From Bacteroidaceae bacterium (GTDB lineage: Bacteria > Bacteroidota > Bacteroidia > Bacteroidales > Bacteroidaceae): DNA of 33,403 bases. The number at the start of each line of letters is the position of its first letter. Position 1 is the stretch's first letter. Shown here piece by piece: positions 15,458-22,844 of this stretch. The position numbers and the translations under genes are program-made. The stretch lies in assembly GCA_024401185.1 (NCBI GenBank), contig JAKSLO010000018.1, positions 1-33,403 on the forward strand. Reading direction: 5' to 3'. Under the pieces are notes generated by a model. It worked only from the letters and a program-made list of their open reading frames with translations, was not told the origin of the DNA and did not search any database.

Positions 15458-16912
15458 TTATTCTCTACGGAAGCTGCTGTACACCACGTTCATTTTCAGT
15501 TTGGTGTTTCCACCCACCAGCTTTACGCTGTTCATGTTCATGTCGTGTGTTACGCTGGTGAGGTTTCCGCTACTGTTGCTGCTGGTAGATACGGGTATGA
15601 GCACCACCTTGTTCCAATCGGGGTGTTTGCTTTCCCACTCAGCCTCGCTGATGCCTTCGCGAGAAGCCGATATCTTTTTCTCGTTCCTGCAGTATGCCAG
15701 CAATCTGCAGATGTTATTGAAATTATATGAGTTTCTCGCCTTGTCGAAATTCGTTATGTAGCTTGTCTTGTTGTCGCTCACCTCTTGGTTCTGGAAGAAC
15801 GACATTATGTTTTGCTTTCTTACCATCAGCAAACTGTTGGGCGTGCCCAATTGGTAGTTGTTCTGCGCCTTGTTGTAGCGTTGCAAGGTAATTTGTGCCA
15901 AGCTGACGCTGTCATAAGGATGTTGGTCGAACACTTCGTTGACGGGAAGTGTCATCTCGGTGCAAATGCCAGCAGGAGTCTTCAGGTATGTGTAGTTCGT
16001 CTCGTTTACCAGGGCATCCATGTTGCCATTCGCAAAGTGTGTGGCCTGTATCACTTCGGGTGTGGCGGCAAAACGTGTCACGCCTTCATATATTTTGTTG
16101 GGACTCTTACTCTCAAAGTATTGGTAGAATACATTCAATGTGCTGACCAAGGTGCAAATCATGGTACCCTCGCCATTTGCAATGCGGAAGTAAAGTCCGG
16201 GGAAGATGTCACGGATGAAATGATACGAATCCTGTGTGCCTTGAGGTTTGGCATAGCATTTCTCAAGAATCTGCTGTCCGATTTCAGGGGGTAATACGAT
16301 GCGGATGTTACTGTTGTATTTGTCGCCTTCACGCTCGGCTTCGCTAACGATGAAGTCGGTGGCAGTAAACACCTTTGTGGCAATGGGCTCCTTTCCGTCA
16401 ACAAACTGGCTCAGGTCAATGTCCGTCACATACGAGCTGCTCTCCTCCATGATGTTGTTTGCGTCAAGCATGAACACCTCTATCTTCATGGGGTTGTTCT
16501 CTTCTCCGTAGAAACTCTTGATGAAGAGTCGTACCTCGCACGAGTCGCATTGCACTACGCCACGTTCAATCTTGAGCGTGTCGCCTGTGGCAGGGTCGGT
16601 GATGACATCGCCAACCATGTTCTTTTTCTCAGGCAGTACATAGCCTTCGTGACAATAGAACTGCGCAGCAAAGTCGGCCTCTATCACACTTTGCGTTTCA
16701 GGATCCACTACCTTGCCAAGATAAGCATTGCTATTGCTTGCTATCACGGCGCCGGTGGCTATTGACTGTGTGCTGACGCTGAAAGTTGCTTGTGAGGTGC
16801 TGATGTCGTCAAGCTGCTCGTTGATGCCCAGCATGCCGGTATTCTCTGCACAACTGGCCATGCCCAGCAAGGCTGTGAAAACTATTGCTACTTTCTGGAT
16901 TAAATGTTTCAT
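15458..16912 (-). CDS. DUF4270 lipoprotein
   Basis: This 484-residue predicted lipoprotein has a signal peptide ending in lipobox GMASC (Cys21). The mature part is beta-rich with the features of Bacteroidota DUF4270 proteins: a signature near residues 60-70 (AYLGKVVDPETQSVIEADFA), the segment FPGLYFRIANGEGTM near the middle, and a late SVTHDMNMNSVKLVGG-like strand. The molecular function of the family is unknown; surface exposure is likely. It starts 18 bases after the stop of the GT5-like gene, so the two are co-transcribed. This pairing with a glycogen-synthase-like gene has no obvious functional reason from the sequence. Confidence 0.85.
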   Translation of the reverse strand: MKHLIQKVAIVFTALLGMASCAENTGMLGINEQLDDISTSQATFSVSTQSIATGAVIASNSNAYLGKVVDPETQSVIEADFAAQFYCHEGYVLPEKKNMVGDVITDPATGDTLKIERGVVQCDSCEVRLFIKSFYGEENNPMKIEVFMLDANNIMEESSSYVTDIDLSQFVDGKEPIATKVFTATDFIVSEAEREGDKYNSNIRIVLPPEIGQQILEKCYAKPQGTQDSYHFIRDIFPGLYFRIANGEGTMICTLVSTLNVFYQYFESKSPNKIYEGVTRFAATPEVIQATHFANGNMDALVNETNYTYLKTPAGICTEMTLPVNEVFDQHPYDSVSLAQITLQRYNKAQNNYQLGTPNSLLMVRKQNIMSFFQNQEVSDNKTSYITNFDKARNSYNFNNICRLLAYCRNEKKISASREGISEAEWESKHPDWNKVVLIPVSTSSNSSGNLTSVTHDMNMNSVKLVGGNTKLKMNVVYSSFRRE

Positions 16913-16930
16913 TCCGTCTTCTCTTCTTTT

Positions 16931-17764
16931 TTAATCGTCCTCTTCTTCCTCTCCCTTGCCTTCACTCCATACCTGATCAAAGAAGTTGAGGTACTCGTCC
17001 CAGTCTTCGCCGGCAAAGGGCATGACGGGAATGTTGGAAGCCTTGGCAAAGTCTGTAAGCTCGGGCTCGGGCTTGGCAGATGATATGATGGCGCCGTCGC
17101 TGTACTTGATGGCCAGCTTTTGCAAGTCGGCACCCATGAGAGGCGTAGATAAGCCTTCAAGGACATCGGGGGTACATTCGCGATAGGCTATTGAGGCAGG
17201 GAAATTCTCGGGCAAGGGCATGGTGATGGGCTGATCCGTGATGGAGAACACCACCTTGCAGTCGCGGAACGATGGTTCTTCCTTGTAAGCAGTTTTCAGC
17301 AACACGGGTACAATGCTTGAAATCCATCCCTGGCAATGTATTACATCGGGAACCCAACGTAACTTCTTCACGGTCTCCAAAACGCCACGGGCATAGAAGA
17401 TGGCACGCAAGGCGTTGTCGGCATACTCCTTGCCCTCATCGTTGGCTACGGAAAGGCGCTTGTGGAAGAAGTCGTCGTTGTCAATGAAGTACACCTGCAT
17501 TCGGGCTGCGGGAATGGAGGCTACCTTGATAATGAGTGGATGGTCGGTGTCATCAATGATGAGGTTCATTCCAGAGAGGCGAATAACCTCGTGAAGCTGG
17601 TTCCGACGTTCGTTGATGTTGCCCCATTTGGGCATGAATGAGCGTATTTCTCTTCCCTTTTCCAGAACATACTGAGACATCTGACGACCCAACAATGTGT
17701 ATTCGGAATTGGGTACATAGGGCTCAATTTCCTGGGTAATAAACAAAATCTTTTTAGCCTTCAT
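16931..17764 (-). CDS. Glycogen/starch synthase N-terminal-domain protein (short GT5-like)
   Basis: The 277 residues match only the N-terminal Rossmann domain of GT5 glycogen synthases: KKILFITQEIEPYVP (4-18) and the acceptor-side VPDVIHCQGWISSIVP (about 138-153). Full synthases have about 470-500 residues. The C-terminal half with the second nucleotide-sugar site is absent, and no frame nearby supplies it. The ADP-glucose loop KTGGLAD, which should follow the first strand, reads PNSEYTLLG. A synthase reaction is therefore unlikely. The protein ends in an acidic tail, GKGEEEEDD. Short forms of this kind are annotated as glycogen synthase in Bacteroidota; a regulatory or binding role is my inference. 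Confidence 0.82.
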   Translation of the reverse strand: MKAKKILFITQEIEPYVPNSEYTLLGRQMSQYVLEKGREIRSFMPKWGNINERRNQLHEVIRLSGMNLIIDDTDHPLIIKVASIPAARMQVYFIDNDDFFHKRLSVANDEGKEYADNALRAIFYARGVLETVKKLRWVPDVIHCQGWISSIVPVLLKTAYKEEPSFRDCKVVFSITDQPITMPLPENFPASIAYRECTPDVLEGLSTPLMGADLQKLAIKYSDGAIISSAKPEPELTDFAKASNIPVMPFAGEDWDEYLNFFDQVWSEGKGEEEEDD

Positions 17765-17789
17765 TGAACAAAGTTTACTAATTGCATTG

Positions 17790-17797
17790 CAAAGTTA
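17790..17797 (-). promoter_or_regulatory. Candidate -7 element of the GT5-like/DUF4270 operon
   Basis: TAACTTTG on the minus strand fits TAnnTTTG and lies 26 bases before the ATG at 17764. No convincing -33 box is seen. Confidence 0.5.
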
Positions 17798-17966
17798 CGA
17801 AAAAAACGTCGTAAAATTGCCTGCTACCTTCTTATTTTAGGATTTTTTATAAAAAAAAGCCAAATTATGGCACCTTTTCTTCGCTGTGTGGTAAATTCTT
17901 TGTTATTTTGCAACGCTTTTCTGAGCATGTGGCCACATGTGGGTCTATTGCTGATTGAATAAATAA

Positions 17967-18815
17967 ATGGAAGTAATACAAACCATCAACAAATTGCAGC
18001 AGGTACTCAATGAGTATCGTGCAGCAGGTAAGTCGGTAGGCTTGGTGCCTACCATGGGTGCTTTGCATGACGGTCATGCCTCTTTGGTTGACCGCAGCGT
18101 GAAGGAAAATGATGTGACTGTTGTCAGCATATTCCTAAACCCTACACAGTTTAATGACAAGAGCGACTTGGAGCGTTATCCTCGTACGCTTGAGGCCGAT
18201 TGTGCCTTGCTCGAGCAGCATGGTGCAACCATCGCCTTTGCTCCTTCGGTAAGTGAGGTCTATCCTGAGCCTGATACGCGTTCGTTCAGCTATCCTCCTA
18301 CTGATAGTGTAATGGAAGGTGCTTTCCGCCCCGGACACTTTAATGGCGTGTGCCAGATTGTAAGCAAGCTTTTCTGCTACACCGATCCTGACCGTGCCTA
18401 TTTTGGCGAGAAGGACTATCAGCAGATTTGTGTCATTCGCCGTATGGTTGATGATCTTAAGTTCCGTGTGCAGATTGTGCCTTGTCCTGTGATTCGTGAG
18501 GAGAGCGGTTTGGCACGCAGCAGCCGCAACACTCTGCTTACTGATGACGAGCGCGTCTTAGCAGCTCACATCTATCGCATCATGAAGCAGAGCTTGGCGC
18601 TTGTGCATGAGAAAACCGTTCAGGAGGTACACGACTATGTGGTGAGCGAGATTGATGCTATTGATGGCCTCAAGGTGCAATACTATAGCATTGTGGACGG
18701 CGATACATTGGCTGATGTGCAGAAGTGGGATGACGCAGCTCATGTGGTAGGTTGCATTACCGTGTATTGTGGTGCTACTCCCATCCGTCTCATTGACCAC
18801 ATCCGATACATTTAA
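17967..18815 (+). CDS. panC: Pantothenate synthetase
   Basis: PanC joins pantoate and beta-alanine using ATP to make pantothenate, the coenzyme A precursor. The 282-residue length is typical. Visible motifs are LVPTMGALHDGHASL (about 26-40) with the HxGH nucleotide-binding motif, FLNPTQFN, RPGHFNGVC, FGEKDYQQ (about 151-158) and RSSRNTLL (about 188-195). The ATG at 17967 gives the normal short N-terminus. panD follows 24 bases after its stop, so the last two steps of beta-alanine use are in one operon. It is divergent from the GT5-like gene. Confidence 0.96.
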   Translation: MEVIQTINKLQQVLNEYRAAGKSVGLVPTMGALHDGHASLVDRSVKENDVTVVSIFLNPTQFNDKSDLERYPRTLEADCALLEQHGATIAFAPSVSEVYPEPDTRSFSYPPTDSVMEGAFRPGHFNGVCQIVSKLFCYTDPDRAYFGEKDYQQICVIRRMVDDLKFRVQIVPCPVIREESGLARSSRNTLLTDDERVLAAHIYRIMKQSLALVHEKTVQEVHDYVVSEIDAIDGLKVQYYSIVDGDTLADVQKWDDAAHVVGCITVYCGATPIRLIDHIRYI

Positions 18816-18839
18816 TAATATAGATATAGCTTTTCTGTC

Positions 18840-19184
18840 ATGCTGATTGAAATGATGAAATCCAAACTGCATTGTGTGCAGGTTACAGAGGCCAATCTCA
18901 ATTATATGGGTAGTATCACCATTGACGAAGATTTGATGGATGCTGTGGACCTCTTGCCTGGTCAGAAAGTGCAGGTTGTAGATAATAATAATGGAGAGCG
19001 TTTCGAAACCTACGTCATCAAGGGTGAGCGTGGTTCGGGATGTGTGTGCCTTAATGGTGCGGCTGCACGCAAGGTGCAGGTGGGCGATACCTGCATCATT
19101 ATTGCTTATGCTATGATGGATTATGAAGAGGCTAAGACCTTCGTGCCTAAAGTGGCATTTCCTGAGAATAATAGAATCAATTGA
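18840..19184 (+). CDS. panD: Aspartate 1-decarboxylase precursor
   Basis: PanD decarboxylates aspartate to beta-alanine, the substrate of PanC. It is made as a proenzyme that cuts itself between Gly24 and Ser25 to form a pyruvoyl group; the site is visible in NYMGSITID with exactly that numbering, which supports the ATG at 18840. [32 protein letters not shown] and GDTCIIIAY are conserved blocks. At 114 residues it is normal. Operon with panC. Confidence 0.96.
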   Translation: MLIEMMKSKLHCVQVTEANLNYMGSITIDEDLMDAVDLLPGQKVQVVDNNNGERFETYVIKGERGSGCVCLNGAAARKVQVGDTCIIIAYAMMDYEEAKTFVPKVAFPENNRIN

Positions 19185-19352
19185 TTCGGATGTTGCCAAA
19201 CAGGTTTGAAGGTCGGGTGATTGCTTGTGACTACATTAAACTAACCTGTGACCTCTTAGAAAGAAATTCTCGTTGACTGGTTTTCTTGCTGACTATGCCG
19301 ACGTCAAGAAGATAACTCGTTGACAAATCATAAACTTTAAACAAAAAATACA

Positions 19353-19757
19353 ATGAAAGTTTCAAAAATTGAGCATTTGGGTATTGCCGTACAGAGCATC
19401 GATGCTGTACTCCCCTATTTCCGTGATGTATTGGGTCTTGAGGTTTACAAGACTGAGGTTGTTGAGGATCAGAAGGTAAAGACTGCTTTCCTTCAGGTTG
19501 GTGAGGTTAAGCTTGAGCTTCTTGAGCCCACCTGCCCCGAGAGCACCGTTCAGAAGTTCCTTGACAATGGTGGCAAGGGTGTTCATCACGTAGCATTCAA
19601 GGTTGAGGATGGCGTAGCTGAGGCACTCGCATTCTGCGATGCTCAGGGCATTCGTCTCATCGACAAGGCTCCCCGCAATGGTGCTGATGGCTTGCACATC
19701 GCATTCCTTCACCCCAAGAGCACTTGTGGTATCCTCACCGAACTTTGCGAGGAGTAA
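19353..19757 (+). CDS. mce: Methylmalonyl-CoA epimerase
   Basis: The 134-residue VOC-fold enzyme interconverts the (R) and (S) forms of methylmalonyl-CoA in the succinate-propionate route. Metal ligands are visible in KIEHLGIAV (His8), GGKGVHHVAF and the C-terminal GILTELCE. The two beta-alpha-beta-beta-beta repeats of the family are complete. Its usual partners, the mutase and decarboxylase subunits, are not in this window. A strong terminator follows 22 bases after the stop, so it ends its transcript. The codon use (many GTT, CTT, CGT) looks like that of a highly expressed gene. Confidence 0.95.
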   Translation: MKVSKIEHLGIAVQSIDAVLPYFRDVLGLEVYKTEVVEDQKVKTAFLQVGEVKLELLEPTCPESTVQKFLDNGGKGVHHVAFKVEDGVAEALAFCDAQGIRLIDKAPRNGADGLHIAFLHPKSTCGILTELCEE

Positions 19758-19779
19758 TACTTGCTTGTAATATACACAT

Positions 19780-19826
19780 ACAGGGTGCGCTTATGAATGT
19801 CAAGGCGCACCCTGTTGCTTTTCTTT
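19780..19826 (+). terminator. Rho-independent terminator after mce
   Basis: ACAGGGTGCGC (19780-19790) pairs perfectly with GCGCACCCTGT (19805-19815). TGCTTTTCTTT follows. Confidence 0.9.
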
Positions 19827-19870
19827 GCCTTATCATGAATGCCAGTGAGCAATACATCTACATTCGTACG

Positions 19871-19980
19871 AAGTTTCTCTGAGTTTCTCCCGAGGTTCCT
19901 CCGAGCTTCCTACACAAATTCGTGGAGAATCGTGGGGGATGGTCGGGTGAAAGTAGGGTGAAGGTAGCGTGAGAGAAATA
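19871..19980 (+). repeat. 11-bp lattice after mce, ten units in two families
   Basis: Four units of one type (AAGTTTCTCTG, AGTTTCTCCCG, AGGTTCCTCCG, AGCTTCCTACA; 19871-19914) run without a gap into units of another (CAAATTCGTGG, AGAATCGTGGG, GGATGGTCGGG, TGAAAGTAGGG, TGAAGGTAGCG, TGAGAGAAATA; to 19980). The 11-base register is unbroken even though the unit sequence changes. Confidence 0.75.
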
Positions 19981-20020
19981 TCGAAAGGTTGTTCTTTGAG
20001 GTATGTTGAACAATGATTTT

Positions 20021-20125
20021 ATGTAAATTTGAAGCGCAATTTCAAATTTGCATAAAAATCGCTCAAAAATACACTAAAATCGCTCAAAATCTATGTAAAT
20101 TTGAAGTGCAATTGCAAATTTGCAT
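20021..20125 (+). repeat. Two 33-bp imperfect palindromes with 22-bp repeats between
   Basis: Copies at 20021-20053 and 20093-20125 differ at two positions. Each is an imperfect palindrome running from ATGTAAATTTG to CAAATTTGCAT. Between them AAAATCGCTCAAAA occurs twice, 22 bases apart. The lengths 33 and 22 are multiples of the 11-base period of the array just upstream. The second copy ends 18 bases before the ATPase -33 box. Confidence 0.8.
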
Positions 20126-20143
20126 AGATTTCTCGTTCGAAAC

Positions 20144-20174
20144 TTGCATGATTTAATCAAAAGTCATACCTTTG
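20144..20174 (+). promoter_or_regulatory. Bacteroidota-type promoter of the ATPase gene
   Basis: The -33 TTG (20144-20146) and the -7 TACCTTTG (20167-20174) are spaced by exactly 20 bases. Transcription would start near 20181. This places an in-frame upstream ATG at 20120 outside the message and supports the ATG at 20201. Confidence 0.8.
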
Positions 20175-20200
20175 TGGCCAGAAAGAAAAAGGAACAAGTT

Positions 20201-21445
20201 ATGGAATACACTATTGACGAATATTTGAATCTGTACGTGCACGAAGATGAAGCGATGTACGTGCACGAGGATGAGGAGATGTATGTGGTGCGTCGTGAGA
20301 TAAGTGCGGAGATGAGCGAAGCCATGAAATACTTCCCCGTCATCACCGTCACCGGTCCGCGTCAGAGTGGAAAAACCACGCTTATACGCTCACACTTCCC
20401 GCGCCTTACTTATTATACACTTGAGAATCTTGACACGAGAGCTTTGGCCACAACCGATCCGGTGGCTTTTCTCAACCGCCATCCCGATGGCATGATTCTT
20501 GATGAGGTGCAGAATGTGCCCGAACTATTGTCGTACATACAGGGCATTGTGGATGAGAATCCCAAGAAGCGATACATCCTTTCCGGAAGCAACAACTTCA
20601 CTCTTCTGAAAAGCATGACGCAGAGCCTTGCTGGCAGAAGCTGTGTGTTTGAACTCATGCCAATGTCGCTGAAGGAGGTAGCCGGATGGGCACGCCATCT
20701 GACACTTGACGAGTTGCTGTTCAATGGCTTGTTTCCTGCCATTTGCACCAAGCGTAATGCTCCCAAGTACCTGTATCCGGCTTACATTAAGACCTATATT
20801 GAGCGCGATGTGCGTCTGCTAACCAATGTGAAGGACCTCATGCTCTTCCGCACCTTCCTCCGCTTGTGTGCTGGTCGCATCGGTTCTGTGTTCAATGCCT
20901 CGGAGCTGGCTAATGAGGTGGGAGTGTCGGCCAATACCATTCTGTCGTGGATAAGCATTTTGCAGACATCGTACGTGGTGTATCTGTTGCCCCCGTATTT
21001 CGAGAACAGCAGAAAGCGCCTCACAAAGAGTCCTAAGATTTATTTCTGCGACACAGGGCTTGCATGCTCGTTGCTGGGCATACATAGTCCAAACGAACTG
21101 AGCTCGCATGCCATGCGTGGACATCTGTTTGAGAATATGATTGTCATGGAGGCATACAAGAGTTGCTTGAATACGATGACCGAGGCCTCGCTGTATTTCT
21201 ATCGCGATTCGAATCAGAATGAGGTTGATTTGCTGCGCATTACCTCTTCTGGGATGAAGGCTTTTGAGGTGAAGAGTGCTGCAACCTTCTCCACGTATTT
21301 CGAGAAGACGCTCAAGGCGCTACCCTCGTGGGTTAAGCCGAACATTACCGATCGCACCATCATCTATTCCGGGGCAGAAGAGCGTAAGGAGGGTGACATT
21401 CTCTTGCGTAACTATCTGTCTGCAAGCGAAGAAAATGTGTATTAA
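20201..21445 (+). CDS. AAA_14/DUF4143-type ATPase
   Basis: This 414-residue cytosolic protein belongs to the widespread ATP-binding family with an N-terminal AAA_14 domain and a C-terminal DUF4143 domain. Walker A is TGPRQSGKTT (51-60), Walker B is GMILDEVQN, and LSGSNNF is the sensor segment. The DUF4143 part has YIKTYIERDVR and LFENMIVMEAYK, and then NEVDLL...KAFEVKSA, which resembles a PD-(D/E)xK nuclease core. I chose the ATG at 20201 because a canonical promoter lies between it and the earlier in-frame ATG at 20120. The N-terminus carries a 24-bp tandem duplication giving YVHEDEAM-YVHEDEEM. The biological role of the family is unsettled; defence or mobile-element functions are proposed. 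Confidence 0.87.
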   Translation: MEYTIDEYLNLYVHEDEAMYVHEDEEMYVVRREISAEMSEAMKYFPVITVTGPRQSGKTTLIRSHFPRLTYYTLENLDTRALATTDPVAFLNRHPDGMILDEVQNVPELLSYIQGIVDENPKKRYILSGSNNFTLLKSMTQSLAGRSCVFELMPMSLKEVAGWARHLTLDELLFNGLFPAICTKRNAPKYLYPAYIKTYIERDVRLLTNVKDLMLFRTFLRLCAGRIGSVFNASELANEVGVSANTILSWISILQTSYVVYLLPPYFENSRKRLTKSPKIYFCDTGLACSLLGIHSPNELSSHAMRGHLFENMIVMEAYKSCLNTMTEASLYFYRDSNQNEVDLLRITSSGMKAFEVKSAATFSTYFEKTLKALPSWVKPNITDRTIIYSGAEERKEGDILLRNYLSASEENVY

Positions 21446-21628
21446 GCGAATTAGGGCAAACTTTGCTAATGCACACTAAAGTGTTAGGGCATTCCAAGCT
21501 AATGTTTGCAAGAGAAGAGGGAAAAATAATTTGTTAATTCACAATTCACAATGCATTAAGCAAGTTGACTATAACTGAGCAGGAGCGCACTAAGCGAGTC
21601 AAGTCTGACTTGGCTAATGTGTTTTAGA
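21443..21628 (+). repeat. Degenerate direct repeats of about 33-34 bp, and otherwise gene-free DNA
   Basis: TTAGGGCA...GCTAATG occurs at 21451 and 21484 (33 bases apart). TAAGCAA/TAAGCGA occurs at 21557 and 21591 (34 apart). The unit TAAGCGA-N10-ACTTnGCTAATG is found at 21443 and 21591 with equal internal length. These divergent copies fill much of the 302-base gap between the ATPase and SGNH genes. I see nothing else in it. Confidence 0.6.
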
Positions 21629-21747
21629 TGTACCAGGACGCAGGAGTTGAGGCATAGAGAGAAGGCAGCTCGAAAGACAAAAATAGAGTTTTTACTAATT
21701 TCGGGGGAGGATGAGAAAATCTCCTCCTCCATTAAAGATTAATACTT

Positions 21748-22395
21748 ATGAGAAAAAGAATTATGTTTATTGCCCTTGCCATGATGTGTGTGGCATCGGC
21801 GTTGGCACAGGTCAGAGTGGCATGTATTGGCAACAGCATCACTTACGGTCATGGCATAGAAGACCGCGAGCACGACACTTATCCCGCTCAGCTTCAGCGC
21901 ATGCTGGGCGACGGGTATAAGGTGGAGAACTTTGGCGTGAGTAGTACCACGGCACAAAAGCAGGGTGATTTTCCTTGGGTAAGCACCGAGCAGTACAAGC
22001 AAGCCAAGGCTTTCATGCCACAGATTTGTGTCATCAAGTTGGGCACAAACGATTCAAAACCACAGAACTGGGTAGGTACGGAGCGCTTTATCAACGACCT
22101 GGAATCCATCACTAAGGAGTTTGAGGCTCTGCCCACTCACCCCAAGATTATCGTCTGCTTGCCAGCCACGGCTTTTGAAGTGCGTTGGAGCATTCGCGAC
22201 AGCGTGATTGTGGCTGGTATGCTGAAGCCCATCAAGCAGATGGCCAAGCGCAACAAGTGGCGTCTTATCGACTTGCACAAGGCAACGACCAAGTTGCGTG
22301 AGCACTTCCCCGATGGCATTCATCCCGACGTGCAGGGAGCTGGTTTAATTGCTGAGAAGGTGAAGAAGGAAGTACTGAAAGTGGCTTCTAAATAA
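21748..22395 (+). CDS. Secreted SGNH/GDSL-family esterase
   Basis: The 215-residue protein has a signal peptide (about 1-20, ALAMMCVASALA) and a complete SGNH hydrolase fold. Block I is CIGNSITYGHG with the nucleophile Ser30, the block III oxyanion residue is in LGTND, and block V DGIHPD supplies Asp189 and His192. Members of this Bacteroidota branch remove acetyl groups from plant glycans or sialic acid; the sequence does not tell which. No glycanase is directly beside it. The start at 21748 gives a normal signal peptide. It is flanked on both sides by repeat-rich gaps. Confidence 0.88.
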   Translation: MRKRIMFIALAMMCVASALAQVRVACIGNSITYGHGIEDREHDTYPAQLQRMLGDGYKVENFGVSSTTAQKQGDFPWVSTEQYKQAKAFMPQICVIKLGTNDSKPQNWVGTERFINDLESITKEFEALPTHPKIIVCLPATAFEVRWSIRDSVIVAGMLKPIKQMAKRNKWRLIDLHKATTKLREHFPDGIHPDVQGAGLIAEKVKKEVLKVASK

Positions 22396-22509
22396 CTCCT
22401 TGATCGACTTTTTGCATCCCCTGCATCTAATGGCATGAGAGAGAATTTTCATGACATAACTAAGGTGTTTTGCCACTAAAATGCCCACTTTTTCGGCCAA
22501 AAATCCTTC

Positions 22510-22564
22510 GGGTTAATTACGGGTTGACTACGGGTTGATATCGGGTTGACATCGGGATACAATT
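22510..22564 (-). repeat. 11-bp tandem array, CCCGATATCAA family, copy 2
   Basis: On the plus strand the units are GGGTTAATTAC, GGGTTGACTAC, GGGTTGATATC, GGGTTGACATC and GGGATACAATT. Their complements match the arrays at 7497 and 33221. This copy lies 115 bases after the SGNH gene. Confidence 0.88.
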
Positions 22565-22658
22565 GGGTGAAGAAAGTTTCTTACACGTATTCATTGCCTG
22601 TCACCTTTCGGTGAAAGATGCATTTTACATGCAATCCTACTACCTTCGCTTTAGTATC

Positions 22659-22791
22659 ACTCACGGTGCACTCACGTTTCTCCACGGTTTTGTGAGCGCA
22701 CCCTGAGCGCACTGTGAGTGCACCGTGAACAATCCTTGAGCGCACCTCGACACAAATCTCGAACAATCCTTGTGTGCACTTTGTGCGCAGC
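22659..22791 (+). repeat. 11-bp tandem array, GTGAGCGCACC type, twelve units
   Basis: The units are ACTCACGGTGC, ACTCACGTTTC, TCCACGGTTTT, GTGAGCGCACC, CTGAGCGCACT, GTGAGTGCACC, GTGAACAATCC, TTGAGCGCACC, TCGACACAAAT, CTCGAACAATCC (12 bases), TTGTGTGCACT and TTGTGCGCAGC. Eleven of twelve units keep 11 bases. The GTGAGTGCAC core is itself nearly palindromic. The array lies between the convergent SGNH and mutS2 genes. Confidence 0.88.
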
Positions 22792-22803
22792 AGAGGTAAA
22801 AGG

Positions 22804-22844
22804 CAAAAAACCGGGGAAGCAACCTTAGGAGGGAGGTGTGCTTC
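22804..22844 (-). terminator. Terminator of the mutS2 transcript
   Basis: On the minus strand GAAGCA...CCT pairs with AGG...TGCTTC. After a short CCCCGG stretch follows a run of six T (A run at 22805-22810). The hairpin begins within the mutS2 stop codon. Confidence 0.65.
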
